From Ignavibacteriota bacterium (GTDB lineage: Bacteria; Bacteroidota; Ignavibacteria; Ignavibacteriales; Ignavibacteriaceae), in contig CP053447.1 in assembly GCA_013285425.1 (NCBI GenBank), forward strand, positions 2,238,001 through 2,302,000: a stretch of DNA of 64,000 nucleotides. Direction: 5' to 3'. Positions 1 through 8,480 of this stretch are shown here, piece after piece; the first letter of the stretch is position 1; each line of letters opens with the position of its first letter. A program made the translations under genes and the position numbers. The notes under the pieces are model-generated. The model was not told the origin of the DNA. It was given only the letters and a program-made list of their open reading frames with translations, and did not search any database.

Positions 1-473
1 TCACTGTGCGAAGTTGGTATATTCTTACCAACATAATCTGCACGAATGGGTAGTTCACGATGACCGCGATCAATCAATATGCACAGCTGGATTGAGCTTG
101 GTCTTCCCATATCCATAATTGCATTTAATGCTGAACGGACAGTTCTTCCGGTGTAAAGGACATCATCAACAAGAATTATATCTTTTTCATTAATATCAAA
201 AGTTATATTTGAAACTGATACTTCCGGTTGTTTCAATCTTGTTCTAAAATCATCACGATAAAGAGTTACATCCAAAACACCAAACGGAAGATCACTATTA
301 TCTATCTGATGAATTTTTTCTTTAAGCCGTTCTGCCAAAAATTCACCTCTTGTTCTCATTCCCATTAGAACGAGATTATGTGAGCCTTTGTTTTTTTCCA
401 GAACTTCGTGCGCCATTCTGGTCAGGATTCTGTCAAATCCTTCTTCATCCAATATTTTTGATTTTATGACCAT
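1..473 (-). CDS. pyrR: PyrR bifunctional regulator / uracil phosphoribosyltransferase, partial
   Basis: The start codon is at 471-473 and the gene runs off the left edge, so the C-terminus is missing. My translation gives about 157 residues. It has an RTRG segment near residues 40-43 and the phosphoribosyltransferase PRPP-binding motif [12 protein letters not shown] at about 100-111, which is characteristic of PyrR. Family knowledge: PyrR binds pyr mRNA in response to UMP/UTP and attenuates transcription, and it has a side activity making UMP from uracil and PRPP. A terminator-like hairpin sits directly before the start codon, consistent with autogenous attenuation, though I did not recognise a full PyrR binding loop. 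An ordinary type I phosphoribosyltransferase is the main alternative, but the length and motif spacing favour PyrR. Confidence 0.88.
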   Translation of the reverse strand, partial: MVIKSKILDEEGFDRILTRMAHEVLEKNKGSHNLVLMGMRTRGEFLAERLKEKIHQIDNSDLPFGVLDVTLYRDDFRTRLKQPEVSVSNITFDINEKDIILVDDVLYTGRTVRSALNAIMDMGRPSSIQLCILIDRGHRELPIRADYVGKNIPTSHS

Positions 474-477
474 ATAC

Positions 478-510
478 AAAAAAGCCTCTTCGGAAGAATT
501 TCCTCAGAGG
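478..510 (-). terminator. Terminator-like hairpin just upstream of pyrR
   Basis: On the minus strand CCTCT-GA-GGAA-ATTC-TTCC-GA-AGAGG folds into a stem with a symmetric GA/GA internal step, followed by CTTTTTT. It ends five bases before the pyrR start. No minus-strand gene ends nearby, so an attenuator in the pyrR leader is more plausible than a simple terminator. This is inference. Confidence 0.55.
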
Positions 511-683
511 TTTACCTTATTTTTAGTTTATGTTTAATTTCTTTCATCCTTTTCCATCTCTCGGGATAGATTTAAAGGTTAATTTTATTTGCCCAAACTT
601 AAAGGTAAAAGATTTTAAAGTAAAGAACTATCGAACTGTATTTAAAATTATTTTTATATTTGTTCAGCTAATCTCTTTTTTTT

Positions 684-758
<75 letters not shown>

Positions 759-769
759 CTCATTTAATT

Positions 770-866
770 GGAACAGTGTAGTTTTGGAATAACGGAACTA
801 TTTTTATTGTTTTAAGGTTTGATCAATAATTCTTGTTGTTCCGGCACTCCAAAATTCCACTATTCC
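770..866. repeat. Long imperfect inverted repeat between tRNA-Pro and yajQ
   Basis: The arm 770-798 (beginning GGAACAGTG) matches the reverse complement of 838-866 (ending CACTATTCC) at 23 of 29 positions, with a 39-base AT-rich spacer. It starts 12 bases after the tRNA. There is no T-run, so it is not an ordinary terminator. It may be a small palindromic or MITE-like element, or an RNA hairpin upstream of yajQ. Confidence 0.6.
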
Positions 867-902
867 TCCGTAAATATTTATTAAACAGTAACACTAAATA
901 TC

Positions 903-1400
903 ATGGCACAAAATCATTCTTTTGATATAGTATCTGAAATTGATTTTCAGGAAGTAGATAATGCTGTTAATCAGGCATTAAAGGAAATTACTCAGCGTTA
1001 TGATCTGAAGGATTCTAAAACCCAGATTGAGTTAAATAAAAAAGACAAATTACTTTCGCTCAATACTAAAGATGATTATTCGCGCAAGGCATCAATTGAT
1101 ATTCTTGAAACAAAGTTTATACGAAGAGGCATTTCTATCAAAGCCTTAAAGTTTAATGAACCGGAAGCTGCTGCCGGCGGAAGATTAAAACAAACGATTA
1201 GTCTGCAAAGCGGCATTTCAAAAGATAACTCAAAAATCATTACAAAAATGATCAAGGAATCAAAGTTAAAGGTTAATGCACAAATACAAGATGAGCAAAT
1301 CAGGGTAACTGCACCAAAGATTGATGATTTGCAGGCGGTTATAAAATTAATAAAAGATTCAGAACTTGATTTCCCTACTCAATTTGTAAATATGAAATAA
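903..1400 (+). CDS. yajQ: YajQ family nucleotide-binding protein
   Basis: A 165-residue protein matching YajQ along its whole length. It has the N-terminal HSFDIVSEIDFQEVDNA start, the RYDLKDSKTQIEL segment and the C-terminal motif DFPTQFVN. The family folds as two ferredoxin-like domains. Members bind nucleotides or RNA, and some bind cyclic di-GMP as cytoplasmic effectors. The length is normal for the family. It stands alone between the tRNA/inverted-repeat region and the convergent DnaE-like gene, with only about 30 bases between the two gene ends. The start ATG at 903 begins the conserved N-terminus. I see no operon partner and no clear Shine-Dalgarno site. Confidence 0.93.
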   Translation: MAQNHSFDIVSEIDFQEVDNAVNQALKEITQRYDLKDSKTQIELNKKDKLLSLNTKDDYSRKASIDILETKFIRRGISIKALKFNEPEAAAGGRLKQTISLQSGISKDNSKIITKMIKESKLKVNAQIQDEQIRVTAPKIDDLQAVIKLIKDSELDFPTQFVNMK

Positions 1401-1433
1401 TTCTATTCTCATTTAATGTTGTAATAATAAATT

Positions 1434-3098
1434 TCAACTTGCATACGCTAATCTTAATTTTTCTTTATCAATTCCTTCCAGAAGCATAAAATCTTCCTCG
1501 CTTACTTTTTCCACATCACCAAAATATTTGTTATCAACGCTGTCCTTCTGCTCTGCAGCCTTTACAGATGCAAATGACAAAATGGATAAGCTGCTTACAA
1601 CAACATTAGCCGCATCGCTCTTATCAACTTTACCAACAACAACATAGGGACCCATAGAGATTGTCTGCTCAGCAAGTTTTTCATATTCACGCGGAAAAAT
1701 AACTGCCTCAAAAGTTCCTGTTCTGTCTTCAAGTGAAAGGAATTTCATTATCTCTCCCTTTCTTGTTTTGATTCGTTTTGAAGTCATATACCACCCAATA
1801 AGCTTAACATTTCTGCCTCGGTACTTTTCAAGATCCTTTGCTTTTACAACATCAGATTTTTCTGTTTCAACTTTGTAAAAATAAAGCGGATGGCGAGTAA
1901 CCATATAATCAAAAGCCTGATACTCAGCTTTACAGATTTCTTCGACACTGAAGTTTAGATTTGTCCTTACTTCGTTTTCAAGCAAAAATGCTTCGCGCAA
2001 AAAAAGATCGTCATAATTTTCGATGAGTATTTTTCTTTTATGAATATAAATATCAAGCAGACGTAAAAGCTCCGGTCTTGTTTTTTTTAAACATCCCATC
2101 GCCCCGCATTTGATAAGTATTGATGTTTCCTCAAATCCAAGTTTGGTGCGAATAAGAAAATCTGCCAATGAATAATATTCTCCGTCTCTTTTCCTTTCAT
2201 TAACAATTTTTTGACAACTGTTGTAAGAAAGGTTTTTTATTGCCATCAGACCAATTTGTATTTCATCATTTCTGCCGGTGTATTCGTAATTACTTTTGTT
2301 AATAGACGGCAGCAGAACCTTTAATCCGAGCCGTTTACACTCCCAAATGTAAACTGCTGCAGAATAAAATCCCCCGCCGTTGCTCAATACATTTGCCATA
2401 AACTCGGCGGGATAATGTGATTTTAAAAAAGCAACCTGATAAGAAAGCAGTGCAAACGATGCACTGTGAGCTTTACAAAATGCGTATCCTGCAAAAGATT
2501 CTATCTGTCTCCACAGTTCACCAGCCTGTTTGTCTATAAGCCCTTTTCTTTTACACGAAGAAAAATAATTTTCAGTCAGCTTCTGCATTGTTGTATGAGA
2601 GCGAAGCTTTCCGCTCATTGCCCGTCTGAGAAGATCTGATTCTTCCAAAGTTAAGCCTGCAATATGATGTGCAACTTTTATTACATCCTCCTGATAAATC
2701 ATAACTCCATAAGTTTCACTAAGAACTTTTTGCATTTCCGGAATAAAATATTTTCGTTTAGCCGGATCTTTGTGGCGTGCAATAAACTCCTGCATCATTC
2801 CACTTTCTGCAACACCAGGGCGAATAATTGAACTTGCAGCAGTTAACATTTCAAAATCGTGTACATCCAGTTTGCGAAGCAATGATCTCATTCCCGGTGA
2901 TTCGATATAAAAACATCCAATCGTTTGTCCTGTACGAATAAGTTCATTTGTTTTTATATCATTAAAAAGCATTTCAAAATCATAAATATCAAAATCAACT
3001 TTCTTTGTGTTTCGCGGTATGGGCGGATAAAGTGAAAGCAGCTTTATGCTTTCGCGCCATTCTTTGGGCGGCTGATATGTTAATTCTTCAAGCTCCAT
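1434..3098 (-). CDS. DnaE-like DNA polymerase III alpha, C-terminal half only
   Basis: A 554-residue protein that aligns with the C-terminal half of bacterial replicative or error-prone polymerase alpha subunits. It has the FYIESPGMRSLLRKL segment (about 43-57), RPGVAESGMM, YGVMIYQEDVIKVAHHIAGL, the FAGYAFCKAHSASFALLSYQ thumb/finger region, a tandem helix-hairpin-helix stretch near 290-340 and an OB fold near 430-510. The N-terminal PHP domain and the palm segment carrying the first catalytic aspartates are absent. A TAA codon lies in frame immediately before the ATG, and the upstream DNA shows no coding remnant. It is therefore either a stable partial gene, a subunit working with another polypeptide, or a decayed paralogue. 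The features recall DnaE2/ImuC, but no imuA or imuB is adjacent. Confidence 0.75.
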   Translation of the reverse strand: MELEELTYQPPKEWRESIKLLSLYPPIPRNTKKVDFDIYDFEMLFNDIKTNELIRTGQTIGCFYIESPGMRSLLRKLDVHDFEMLTAASSIIRPGVAESGMMQEFIARHKDPAKRKYFIPEMQKVLSETYGVMIYQEDVIKVAHHIAGLTLEESDLLRRAMSGKLRSHTTMQKLTENYFSSCKRKGLIDKQAGELWRQIESFAGYAFCKAHSASFALLSYQVAFLKSHYPAEFMANVLSNGGGFYSAAVYIWECKRLGLKVLLPSINKSNYEYTGRNDEIQIGLMAIKNLSYNSCQKIVNERKRDGEYYSLADFLIRTKLGFEETSILIKCGAMGCLKKTRPELLRLLDIYIHKRKILIENYDDLFLREAFLLENEVRTNLNFSVEEICKAEYQAFDYMVTRHPLYFYKVETEKSDVVKAKDLEKYRGRNVKLIGWYMTSKRIKTRKGEIMKFLSLEDRTGTFEAVIFPREYEKLAEQTISMGPYVVVGKVDKSDAANVVVSSLSILSFASVKAAEQKDSVDNKYFGDVEKVSEEDFMLLEGIDKEKLRLAYAS

Positions 3099-3146
3099 TT
3101 ATAAGGATGACAATTCTTTGTTTTTTCAGATTCAATATTAATAAAA

Positions 3147-3166
3147 TAGTGAACACTTGTGCACTA
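3147..3166. promoter_or_regulatory. Operator-like palindrome between dnaE-like gene and CPXCG gene
   Basis: A 20-bp sequence of the form TAGTGnACAnnTGTnCACTA, 16 of 20 positions symmetric. It lies in the divergent promoter region about 50 bp before the truncated dnaE-like gene. The size and symmetry fit a dimeric repressor such as LexA, but it does not match a LexA box I can name with certainty. Confidence 0.4.
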
Positions 3167-3266
3167 TATAAAATTTTTGCATCAAAGAATCAATAGCGTA
3201 ATTAAGAATTGATTTTAAATAATTTTAATGCCTTATTAGAAGTGTAAATTTTCAAGCGAGGTTACT

Positions 3267-3461
3267 ATGCAAACTGATGATACATTAAACTGGGTTTGTC
3301 AATATTGCGGCGTAGAAAATTCTGTATGGATTGACTTAACGATTGAGGGCAAACAGGATTTTATAGAAGATTGCAGAATCTGCTGCAGACCAAACCGCAT
3401 AATTGTTACGGTTGATTATGATAAAGAAATAATGATTGAATCACGATTGATTGATGAATAA
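3267..3461 (+). CDS. CPXCG-motif cysteine-rich zinc protein
   Basis: A 64-residue protein with CQYCG at about 11-15 and CRICC near 36-40, two cysteine pairs that would bind one metal ion. The later text, RPNRIIVTVDYD, matches the small CPXCG cysteine-rich family of unknown function found in many proteobacteria and Bacteroidota. The first pair reads CQYC rather than CPYC. The start ATG at 3267 follows the purine-rich stretch AAGCGAGG. It is divergent from the truncated dnaE-like gene and shares its intergenic palindrome. The family assignment is fairly secure, and the role is unknown. Confidence 0.75.
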   Translation: MQTDDTLNWVCQYCGVENSVWIDLTIEGKQDFIEDCRICCRPNRIIVTVDYDKEIMIESRLIDE

Positions 3462-3535
3462 GAGTATTGATTCCAATTATATGAATAAATGTTTTGCCTT
3501 AACTCTGTTTCTTAATTATTTATAAAAAGATCCGT

Positions 3536-3733
3536 TTAAGATATAAGCAAATAAACTAATGCCAAAAGAATTATTGCCCCGTAGATGATGGAAAGATAAA
3601 CAATAACTTTACCGTTTAATTTAATAGTCCTATCAAGTTGTTCGAAATATTCTTTACCGTCGAAGAACTCATTTTCAGCATTACCAGCAGAGAGAATCTC
3701 TTTACACTCAGAATTTGAATGGCTATCACTCAT
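3536..3733 (-). CDS. Small C-terminally anchored membrane protein downstream of ftsZ
   Basis: A 65-residue protein whose first 40 residues are polar and whose last 22 (from about VIVYLSIIYG) form one hydrophobic helix, so it is probably a tail-anchored inner-membrane protein. The start has a Shine-Dalgarno-like AGAGG before ATG. It begins 49 bp after the ftsZ stop on the same strand and may be the last gene of the dcw transcription unit. I recognise no family. A division-associated role would be inference from position only. Confidence 0.5.
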   Translation of the reverse strand: MSDSHSNSECKEILSAGNAENEFFDGKEYFEQLDRTIKLNGKVIVYLSIIYGAIILLALVYLLIS

Positions 3734-3782
3734 AAATCCTCTCTTAAAATTGTTGATTAAACAGATCTAAAAAAACTAATAA

Positions 3783-5069
3783 CTAATCCATAATCATTCT
3801 TAAAAATGAAGAGCTGTCGTCATCATTATCTGAATCGTTTTTCTTTTCATTTTTTTCCTTTGCCCAGGAATATCTTGAGTTCTCAACCGTAAATCCGCTT
3901 GGAGTATTTTTTTGTTCATCATCATCAAGTGATGCCTTTGGACTATTAACTCTTAAAATTGTAGGAACATCAAGATTAGTTGTATCAACATTTGGATCTA
4001 CAGTACTATTGTTAAACAGATCAACAAAACCACTCTGAACCTTACCAGGAACAAATGTGGGAGCCTTTCTGCCATTTGAAGCTTTGCCAAAACCTGATTG
4101 TCTGGCACTATCAAATCCTGTTGCGATTACAGTGTATGAAATGTAATCGTTCATTTCTTCCTTCTTAACAATTCCGAAAATCACGTTAGCTTCTTCACCA
4201 GCAGCTTCATAAATAACATTATTACCTTCATTAACCTCCTGCATTGTCATATTACTTGATCCGGTAACATTAACAAGTACACTTTTTGCACCTTTAATAT
4301 TAACTCCTTCAAGCAGCGGACTTGAGATAGCTTTTTGTGCAGCTTCTATCGCACGATTTTCACCGCTTGCAATTCCGCATCCCATCAAAGCTTCTCCGCT
4401 AGAATTCATAACAGCACGCACATCAGCAAAATCAACATTAATCAAACCCTCGATAGTAATTATATCGGCAATTCCGCGTGTTGCTTCATAAAGAACTTCA
4501 TTAGGTTTATCGAAAGCAGCAAATACATTTGAAGATTTATCAAGAATGCTTAACAATCTTTCGTTAGGAATTACAATCAGGCTATCAACATGCTGGCGCA
4601 ACTCCTGAATTCCCTTTTCAGCATTCATCATTCTTGTTTTACCTTCCCATTTGAAAGGTTTAGTAACAATACCTACTACAAGAGAGCCAATGCTTTTTGC
4701 AATTGAAGCAATCACCGGAGCAGCACCGGTTCCGGTTCCACCGCCCATACCTGCCGTAATAAATACCATATCACTTCCGGATAAAACTTCTGCAATTTGA
4801 TCGCGATCTTCCTCTGCAGATTTTCTTCCGATGTTAGGATCAGCACCAGCGCCCAAGCCTCTGGTAATTGAATTACCTACCTGCACTTTTAAGTTTGCCG
4901 TACTGCTTCTTAATACCTGAGCATCTGTGTTTACAGCAATGTATTCAACACCATTTAATCCGCGTGTTATCATACTATCGATGGCATTACAGCCACCACC
5001 GCCAACACCAACAACTTTTAAAACTGCTGACATCGGTTTTTCTTTATCGATGGTTGCAAATCGCGACAT
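3783..5069 (-). CDS. ftsZ: Cell division GTPase FtsZ
   Basis: A 428-residue tubulin-like GTPase that polymerises into the cytokinetic ring. The glycine-rich nucleotide site GVGGGGCNAI is at about 21-30 and the tubulin signature GGGTGTGA at about 109-116. The T7-loop region NVDFADVRAVM is present. The C-terminal linker is polar and charged, and the protein ends in the hydrophobic peptide SSFLRMIMD, which resembles the FtsA-binding tail. The start is supported by a strong AGGAGG site before ATG. It lies 20 bp after ftsA at the end of the dcw cluster. All expected motifs are intact. Confidence 0.97.
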   Translation of the reverse strand: MSRFATIDKEKPMSAVLKVVGVGGGGCNAIDSMITRGLNGVEYIAVNTDAQVLRSSTANLKVQVGNSITRGLGAGADPNIGRKSAEEDRDQIAEVLSGSDMVFITAGMGGGTGTGAAPVIASIAKSIGSLVVGIVTKPFKWEGKTRMMNAEKGIQELRQHVDSLIVIPNERLLSILDKSSNVFAAFDKPNEVLYEATRGIADIITIEGLINVDFADVRAVMNSSGEALMGCGIASGENRAIEAAQKAISSPLLEGVNIKGAKSVLVNVTGSSNMTMQEVNEGNNVIYEAAGEEANVIFGIVKKEEMNDYISYTVIATGFDSARQSGFGKASNGRKAPTFVPGKVQSGFVDLFNNSTVDPNVDTTNLDVPTILRVNSPKASLDDDEQKNTPSGFTVENSRYSWAKEKNEKKNDSDNDDDSSSFLRMIMD

Positions 5070-5089
5070 AGGTCCTCCTAAATATGATT

Positions 5090-6340
5090 TTATAATTCGT
5101 TAAAAAAATCTCTTACTTTTTTAATTACTTTGATAAACCGCCCTTGCGATTTATCCTTCTGTTTTTTAATCAAGCCTTTATATTCACTTGACTTGCCGCC
5201 TGGTATTCCTCTTATCAATCCTGCGACAGTTGCAAACTCAGGACTTTCAATTTCATTTGATAATCCGGCTCCAAGCTCCTGCGGAACGCCAATTCGTGTC
5301 GGCAGCCCAAAAACTTCTTCTGCTAATTCTGTTACACCTCTTAATAATGATCCGCCGCCCGTAAGTACAATTCCGGCTTTGATCTTTGATTTAAATCCGG
5401 CTGTGCGTAATTCATTATCTACAAGCGTAAATAATTCCTTCATTCTTAAACTAATAATTTGTGTTAGTAAACTGATAGGAATTTTAGTATTTCCTCTTGC
5501 ACCAACACCTTTAATTAAAATATCTTCGTCCTTTATAATTGCACTCTCACTTGCATAGCCATATTCTTTTTTTAACCTTTCGGCTTCATCGGTCATTACG
5601 CCAAGTGATTCACGGATATCATTTGTAACCTGATTGCCGGCAACACCAATTACTCTTGTATGTTTAATTGCTTTTTTATGATAGATAGCAATATCAGTTG
5701 TTCCTCCTCCAATATCTATCAAAGCAATCCCAAGATCTTTTTCACTTTCTTCCAGCACTGATGCGCTGGATGCTATTGGCTGTAAAATATAATCCTGAAC
5801 CTGAAACCCTGCGCGTTCAACTGACTTTCTTATATTTTCCATTGCAGGAATAGATGCAAGCACAACATGATTACTTGCTTCTAATCTTGAGCCTGACATA
5901 CCAATCGGGTCTTCAATTCCACCCTGATGATCAATCGAAAACTCCTCAGGAATAATGTGAAGAATTTGCCTGTCGCTCGGGATACTAATTGTTCTTACAT
6001 CAGCTTCTAATCTATCCAGATCTTCTTTTATAATTTCTTTTTCTTCACGATTAATTGTAACATAATTTCTATGCCGGATACTTGTAATATGTTCGCCGGC
6101 AACTCCAACATTTACAGTTGTAACTTCAAATCCAGCTCTGTTGGCAGCAATATCCATAGCCGTTTTAATTGCCTCTGCGGTTTTGCCGATATTTGCTACC
6201 AGTCCTTTATGCAATCCTTCAGAAGGGGCAATACCAAATCCAAGTACATCAATTCTGTTTTGTTCAGGAACCTTTTTTGCAATTACTGCACAAACTTTTG
6301 TTGTACCAAGATCTAATCCAACCAGAATATCTTTTTCCAT
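5090..6340 (-). CDS. ftsA: Cell division actin-like ATPase FtsA
   Basis: A 416-residue actin-fold protein. The phosphate-1 motif LVGLDLGTTKVCAVI is near the N-terminus, the 1C/SHS2 insertion follows, the phosphate-2 motif IALIDIGGGTTDIAIY is near 205-220 and the adenosine motif GIVLTGGGSLLRG near 325. The C-terminus, KVIKKVRDFFNEL, is a typical amphipathic membrane-targeting helix. FtsA tethers FtsZ filaments to the membrane and recruits later division proteins. Its start overlaps the ftsQ stop by one base, and ftsZ follows after 20 bp, the standard ftsQ-ftsA-ftsZ order. Confidence 0.96.
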   Translation of the reverse strand: MEKDILVGLDLGTTKVCAVIAKKVPEQNRIDVLGFGIAPSEGLHKGLVANIGKTAEAIKTAMDIAANRAGFEVTTVNVGVAGEHITSIRHRNYVTINREEKEIIKEDLDRLEADVRTISIPSDRQILHIIPEEFSIDHQGGIEDPIGMSGSRLEASNHVVLASIPAMENIRKSVERAGFQVQDYILQPIASSASVLEESEKDLGIALIDIGGGTTDIAIYHKKAIKHTRVIGVAGNQVTNDIRESLGVMTDEAERLKKEYGYASESAIIKDEDILIKGVGARGNTKIPISLLTQIISLRMKELFTLVDNELRTAGFKSKIKAGIVLTGGGSLLRGVTELAEEVFGLPTRIGVPQELGAGLSNEIESPEFATVAGLIRGIPGGKSSEYKGLIKKQKDKSQGRFIKVIKKVRDFFNEL

Positions 6341-7107
6341 TAAATCAATCCTGTATTTTCTCTGCTTCCAATGTAAGCTTCGTTATTAAATCTTAAATCT
6401 ATATACTCAGTATTCTGATAAGCAGCCTTTAAGTTATTAATTCTTTCCCAGACCAAACTAAGATAAATCATCTTCTTCGATTCATTTCCTCTGCCAAAGA
6501 CTACCGGATAATTAACTCCTGAAAATGTAAGCACAACATCACCGCCGTTTTTCAGATTTATTTCCGATATTCTTTTAGCTAAATTGGTATCAGTAATCTT
6601 GGCTGCATCAATTATCTTAAATGCCTCAACAATATCTTCGGTCTTAAATAATTTTTGTGGAACCGGTTTCTCTGATAATCTGAAATTACTTATGACCGGT
6701 ATATCAGAATAAGTTGTATGCTGCATTATTCTTAACAATTCAAAATCATTTGTTACAAAAAACGGTTCTGCTTTTGTAAGCAGAATGGCATAAATATCTT
6801 TTTCTTTTATTCTTACATCAACATTACCCCGCCCATCTGATTTTACCTCAGCTTTTGCGATGTAAGGATGCTCTTCAATTCTTTTCTTGATTATGTTAAG
6901 ACTTATATTATCATAAACTGATAACTGATCAATATTAGCAAACTGCATGTATATATCTTTGTTCAGTAATTTATTTCCAAAAATGTTTATCATTTTAATA
7001 TCCTCTTTTCCTTTTTTACTGTAAGTAACAAGAGATAAATAAGCTGTTAACGCGACAATTGCTGATAAAAGAATAACACTGAATAATTTTCCAAAATCTT
7101 TTTTCAT
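6340..7107 (-). CDS. ftsQ: Cell division protein FtsQ/DivIB
   Basis: A 255-residue bitopic protein. A basic N-terminus leads into one transmembrane helix (about 8-28). A POTRA-like region follows (about 38-110, containing INIFGNKLLNKDIYMQF and a beta-strand-rich DVRIKEKDIYAIL), then the FtsQ-type beta domain. FtsQ links early and late division proteins and binds FtsL/FtsB outside the membrane. It starts 5 bp after murC and overlaps ftsA, as expected in a dcw cluster. Sequence conservation in this family is low, so the call rests on topology, the POTRA domain and position together. Confidence 0.88.
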   Translation of the reverse strand: MKKDFGKLFSVILLSAIVALTAYLSLVTYSKKGKEDIKMINIFGNKLLNKDIYMQFANIDQLSVYDNISLNIIKKRIEEHPYIAKAEVKSDGRGNVDVRIKEKDIYAILLTKAEPFFVTNDFELLRIMQHTTYSDIPVISNFRLSEKPVPQKLFKTEDIVEAFKIIDAAKITDTNLAKRISEINLKNGGDVVLTFSGVNYPVVFGRGNESKKMIYLSLVWERINNLKAAYQNTEYIDLRFNNEAYIGSRENTGLI

Positions 7108-7112
7108 AAAAC

Positions 7113-8480
7113 CTAATTAAGCATTGTTACAAACTGATCTCCGTATTTCCAGATATCACCGGCGCCCATTGTAATAATTATATCACCATCTTTTTTTATT
7201 TTATTCAAAAATTCCGGTATCTCTTTTTTATCAGCAACATAATTAACGTTCTTATGACCTAACTTCTTTGCTGTCGATGCGATTAAATCACCTGTAATTC
7301 CTTCTAACGGTAATTCTCTTGCCGGATAAATATCTGTACAAATAAAAACATCTGAATTAAGAAACGCTTTACCAAACTCCTGATAAAAATCTTTTGTACG
7401 TGAATAAAGATGCGGCTGAAAAACAACTATCAATCTTCTGTTCCATCCATCTCTGACAGCTTTTAATGTTGCTTCTGTTTCAGTCGGATGATGTGCGTAA
7501 TCATCAATAACCAAAATCTCTCTATTATATTTAACTTCAAATCTTCTGAAAACACCTGAGAATGATTCAAGTGCCGATTTAATAATTTTAAAATCAACTC
7601 CAAGTTCAACTGCAATTACAACGGCTACAAGAGAATTTTTAATATTATGGTCACCCGGAATTTTTAATGTTATTTCGCCGAGTTCTTTTCCAGAATATTC
7701 TACTTTGAATGAACTTGTAAACCCGTTATGAGTTATATTAACAGCTCTTACATCCGCTTCGGCACTTAATCCATAAGTAATAATTTTCTTGTTGATCCGC
7801 GGCATTATTTCTTTAAGTGCTGGTTCATCTATACAAAGAGTAACAAATCCGTAAAACGGAACCTTGTTTGCAAACTCAGTAAAAGCTCCTTTTATATCAT
7901 CCAGATCCTTATAAGTATCAAGATGCTCAGTTTCCAAAGTTGTAATTGCGGCAATAGTTGGAGTAAGCTTTAAAAATGTTCTGTCAAATTCATCAGCTTC
8001 AACCACAATAAACTCTCCGTTCCCTAATCTTGCATTAGTTCCGCCCAGGCTGCTAAGCTTTCCTCCTACAATAATTGTAGGATCAATACCGCCTTCGGTT
8101 AATGTTAAACCTACCATTGAAGTTGTAGTAGTTTTACCATGCGTTCCAGCAATACCGATTCCATATTTCATTCTCATTGTCTCTGCAAGCATTTCAGATC
8201 TTTTTATTATAGGAATTTTTTTTGCAATTGCTGCTTTAATTTCCGGATTATCCATTGAAACAGCAGAAGAATAAACCAATACATCAGCATCTTTCAGGTT
8301 TTCCGGTGAATGTCCTTCATAAACTGTTATTCCAATTTTCTGCAATCTATCTGTAACTTCACTTAAAGATTTATCGGAGCCTGAAATTATAAAACCCTGA
8401 CTGAACAGAATCTCTGCAATTCCGCTCATTCCTATACCGCCTATTCCGACGAAGTGAACTTTTTTAATATTCTTAAACAT
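7113..8480 (-). CDS. murC: UDP-N-acetylmuramate--L-alanine ligase MurC
   Basis: A 455-residue Mur ligase adding L-alanine to UDP-MurNAc in the cytoplasm. The Rossmann motif VGIGGIGMSG is at about 11-20, the P-loop GTHGKTTTT at about 112-120, the central domain has HLDTY, and the C-terminal domain has DDYAHHPTE, which is typical of MurC. The length is normal. It starts directly after the stop of the small membrane-protein gene. No murB or ddl lies between murC and ftsQ, unlike many dcw clusters. Confidence 0.96.
   Translation of the reverse strand: MFKNIKKVHFVGIGGIGMSGIAEILFSQGFIISGSDKSLSEVTDRLQKIGITVYEGHSPENLKDADVLVYSSAVSMDNPEIKAAIAKKIPIIKRSEMLAETMRMKYGIGIAGTHGKTTTTSMVGLTLTEGGIDPTIIVGGKLSSLGGTNARLGNGEFIVVEADEFDRTFLKLTPTIAAITTLETEHLDTYKDLDDIKGAFTEFANKVPFYGFVTLCIDEPALKEIMPRINKKIITYGLSAEADVRAVNITHNGFTSSFKVEYSGKELGEITLKIPGDHNIKNSLVAVVIAVELGVDFKIIKSALESFSGVFRRFEVKYNREILVIDDYAHHPTETEATLKAVRDGWNRRLIVVFQPHLYSRTKDFYQEFGKAFLNSDVFICTDIYPARELPLEGITGDLIASTAKKLGHKNVNYVADKKEIPEFLNKIKKDGDIIITMGAGDIWKYGDQFVTMLN

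Noticed and set aside
3099..3266. Hidden N-terminal half of the dnaE-like gene upstream
   Set aside because: An in-frame TAA precedes the ATG and the 168 bp upstream read in no frame as polymerase sequence.
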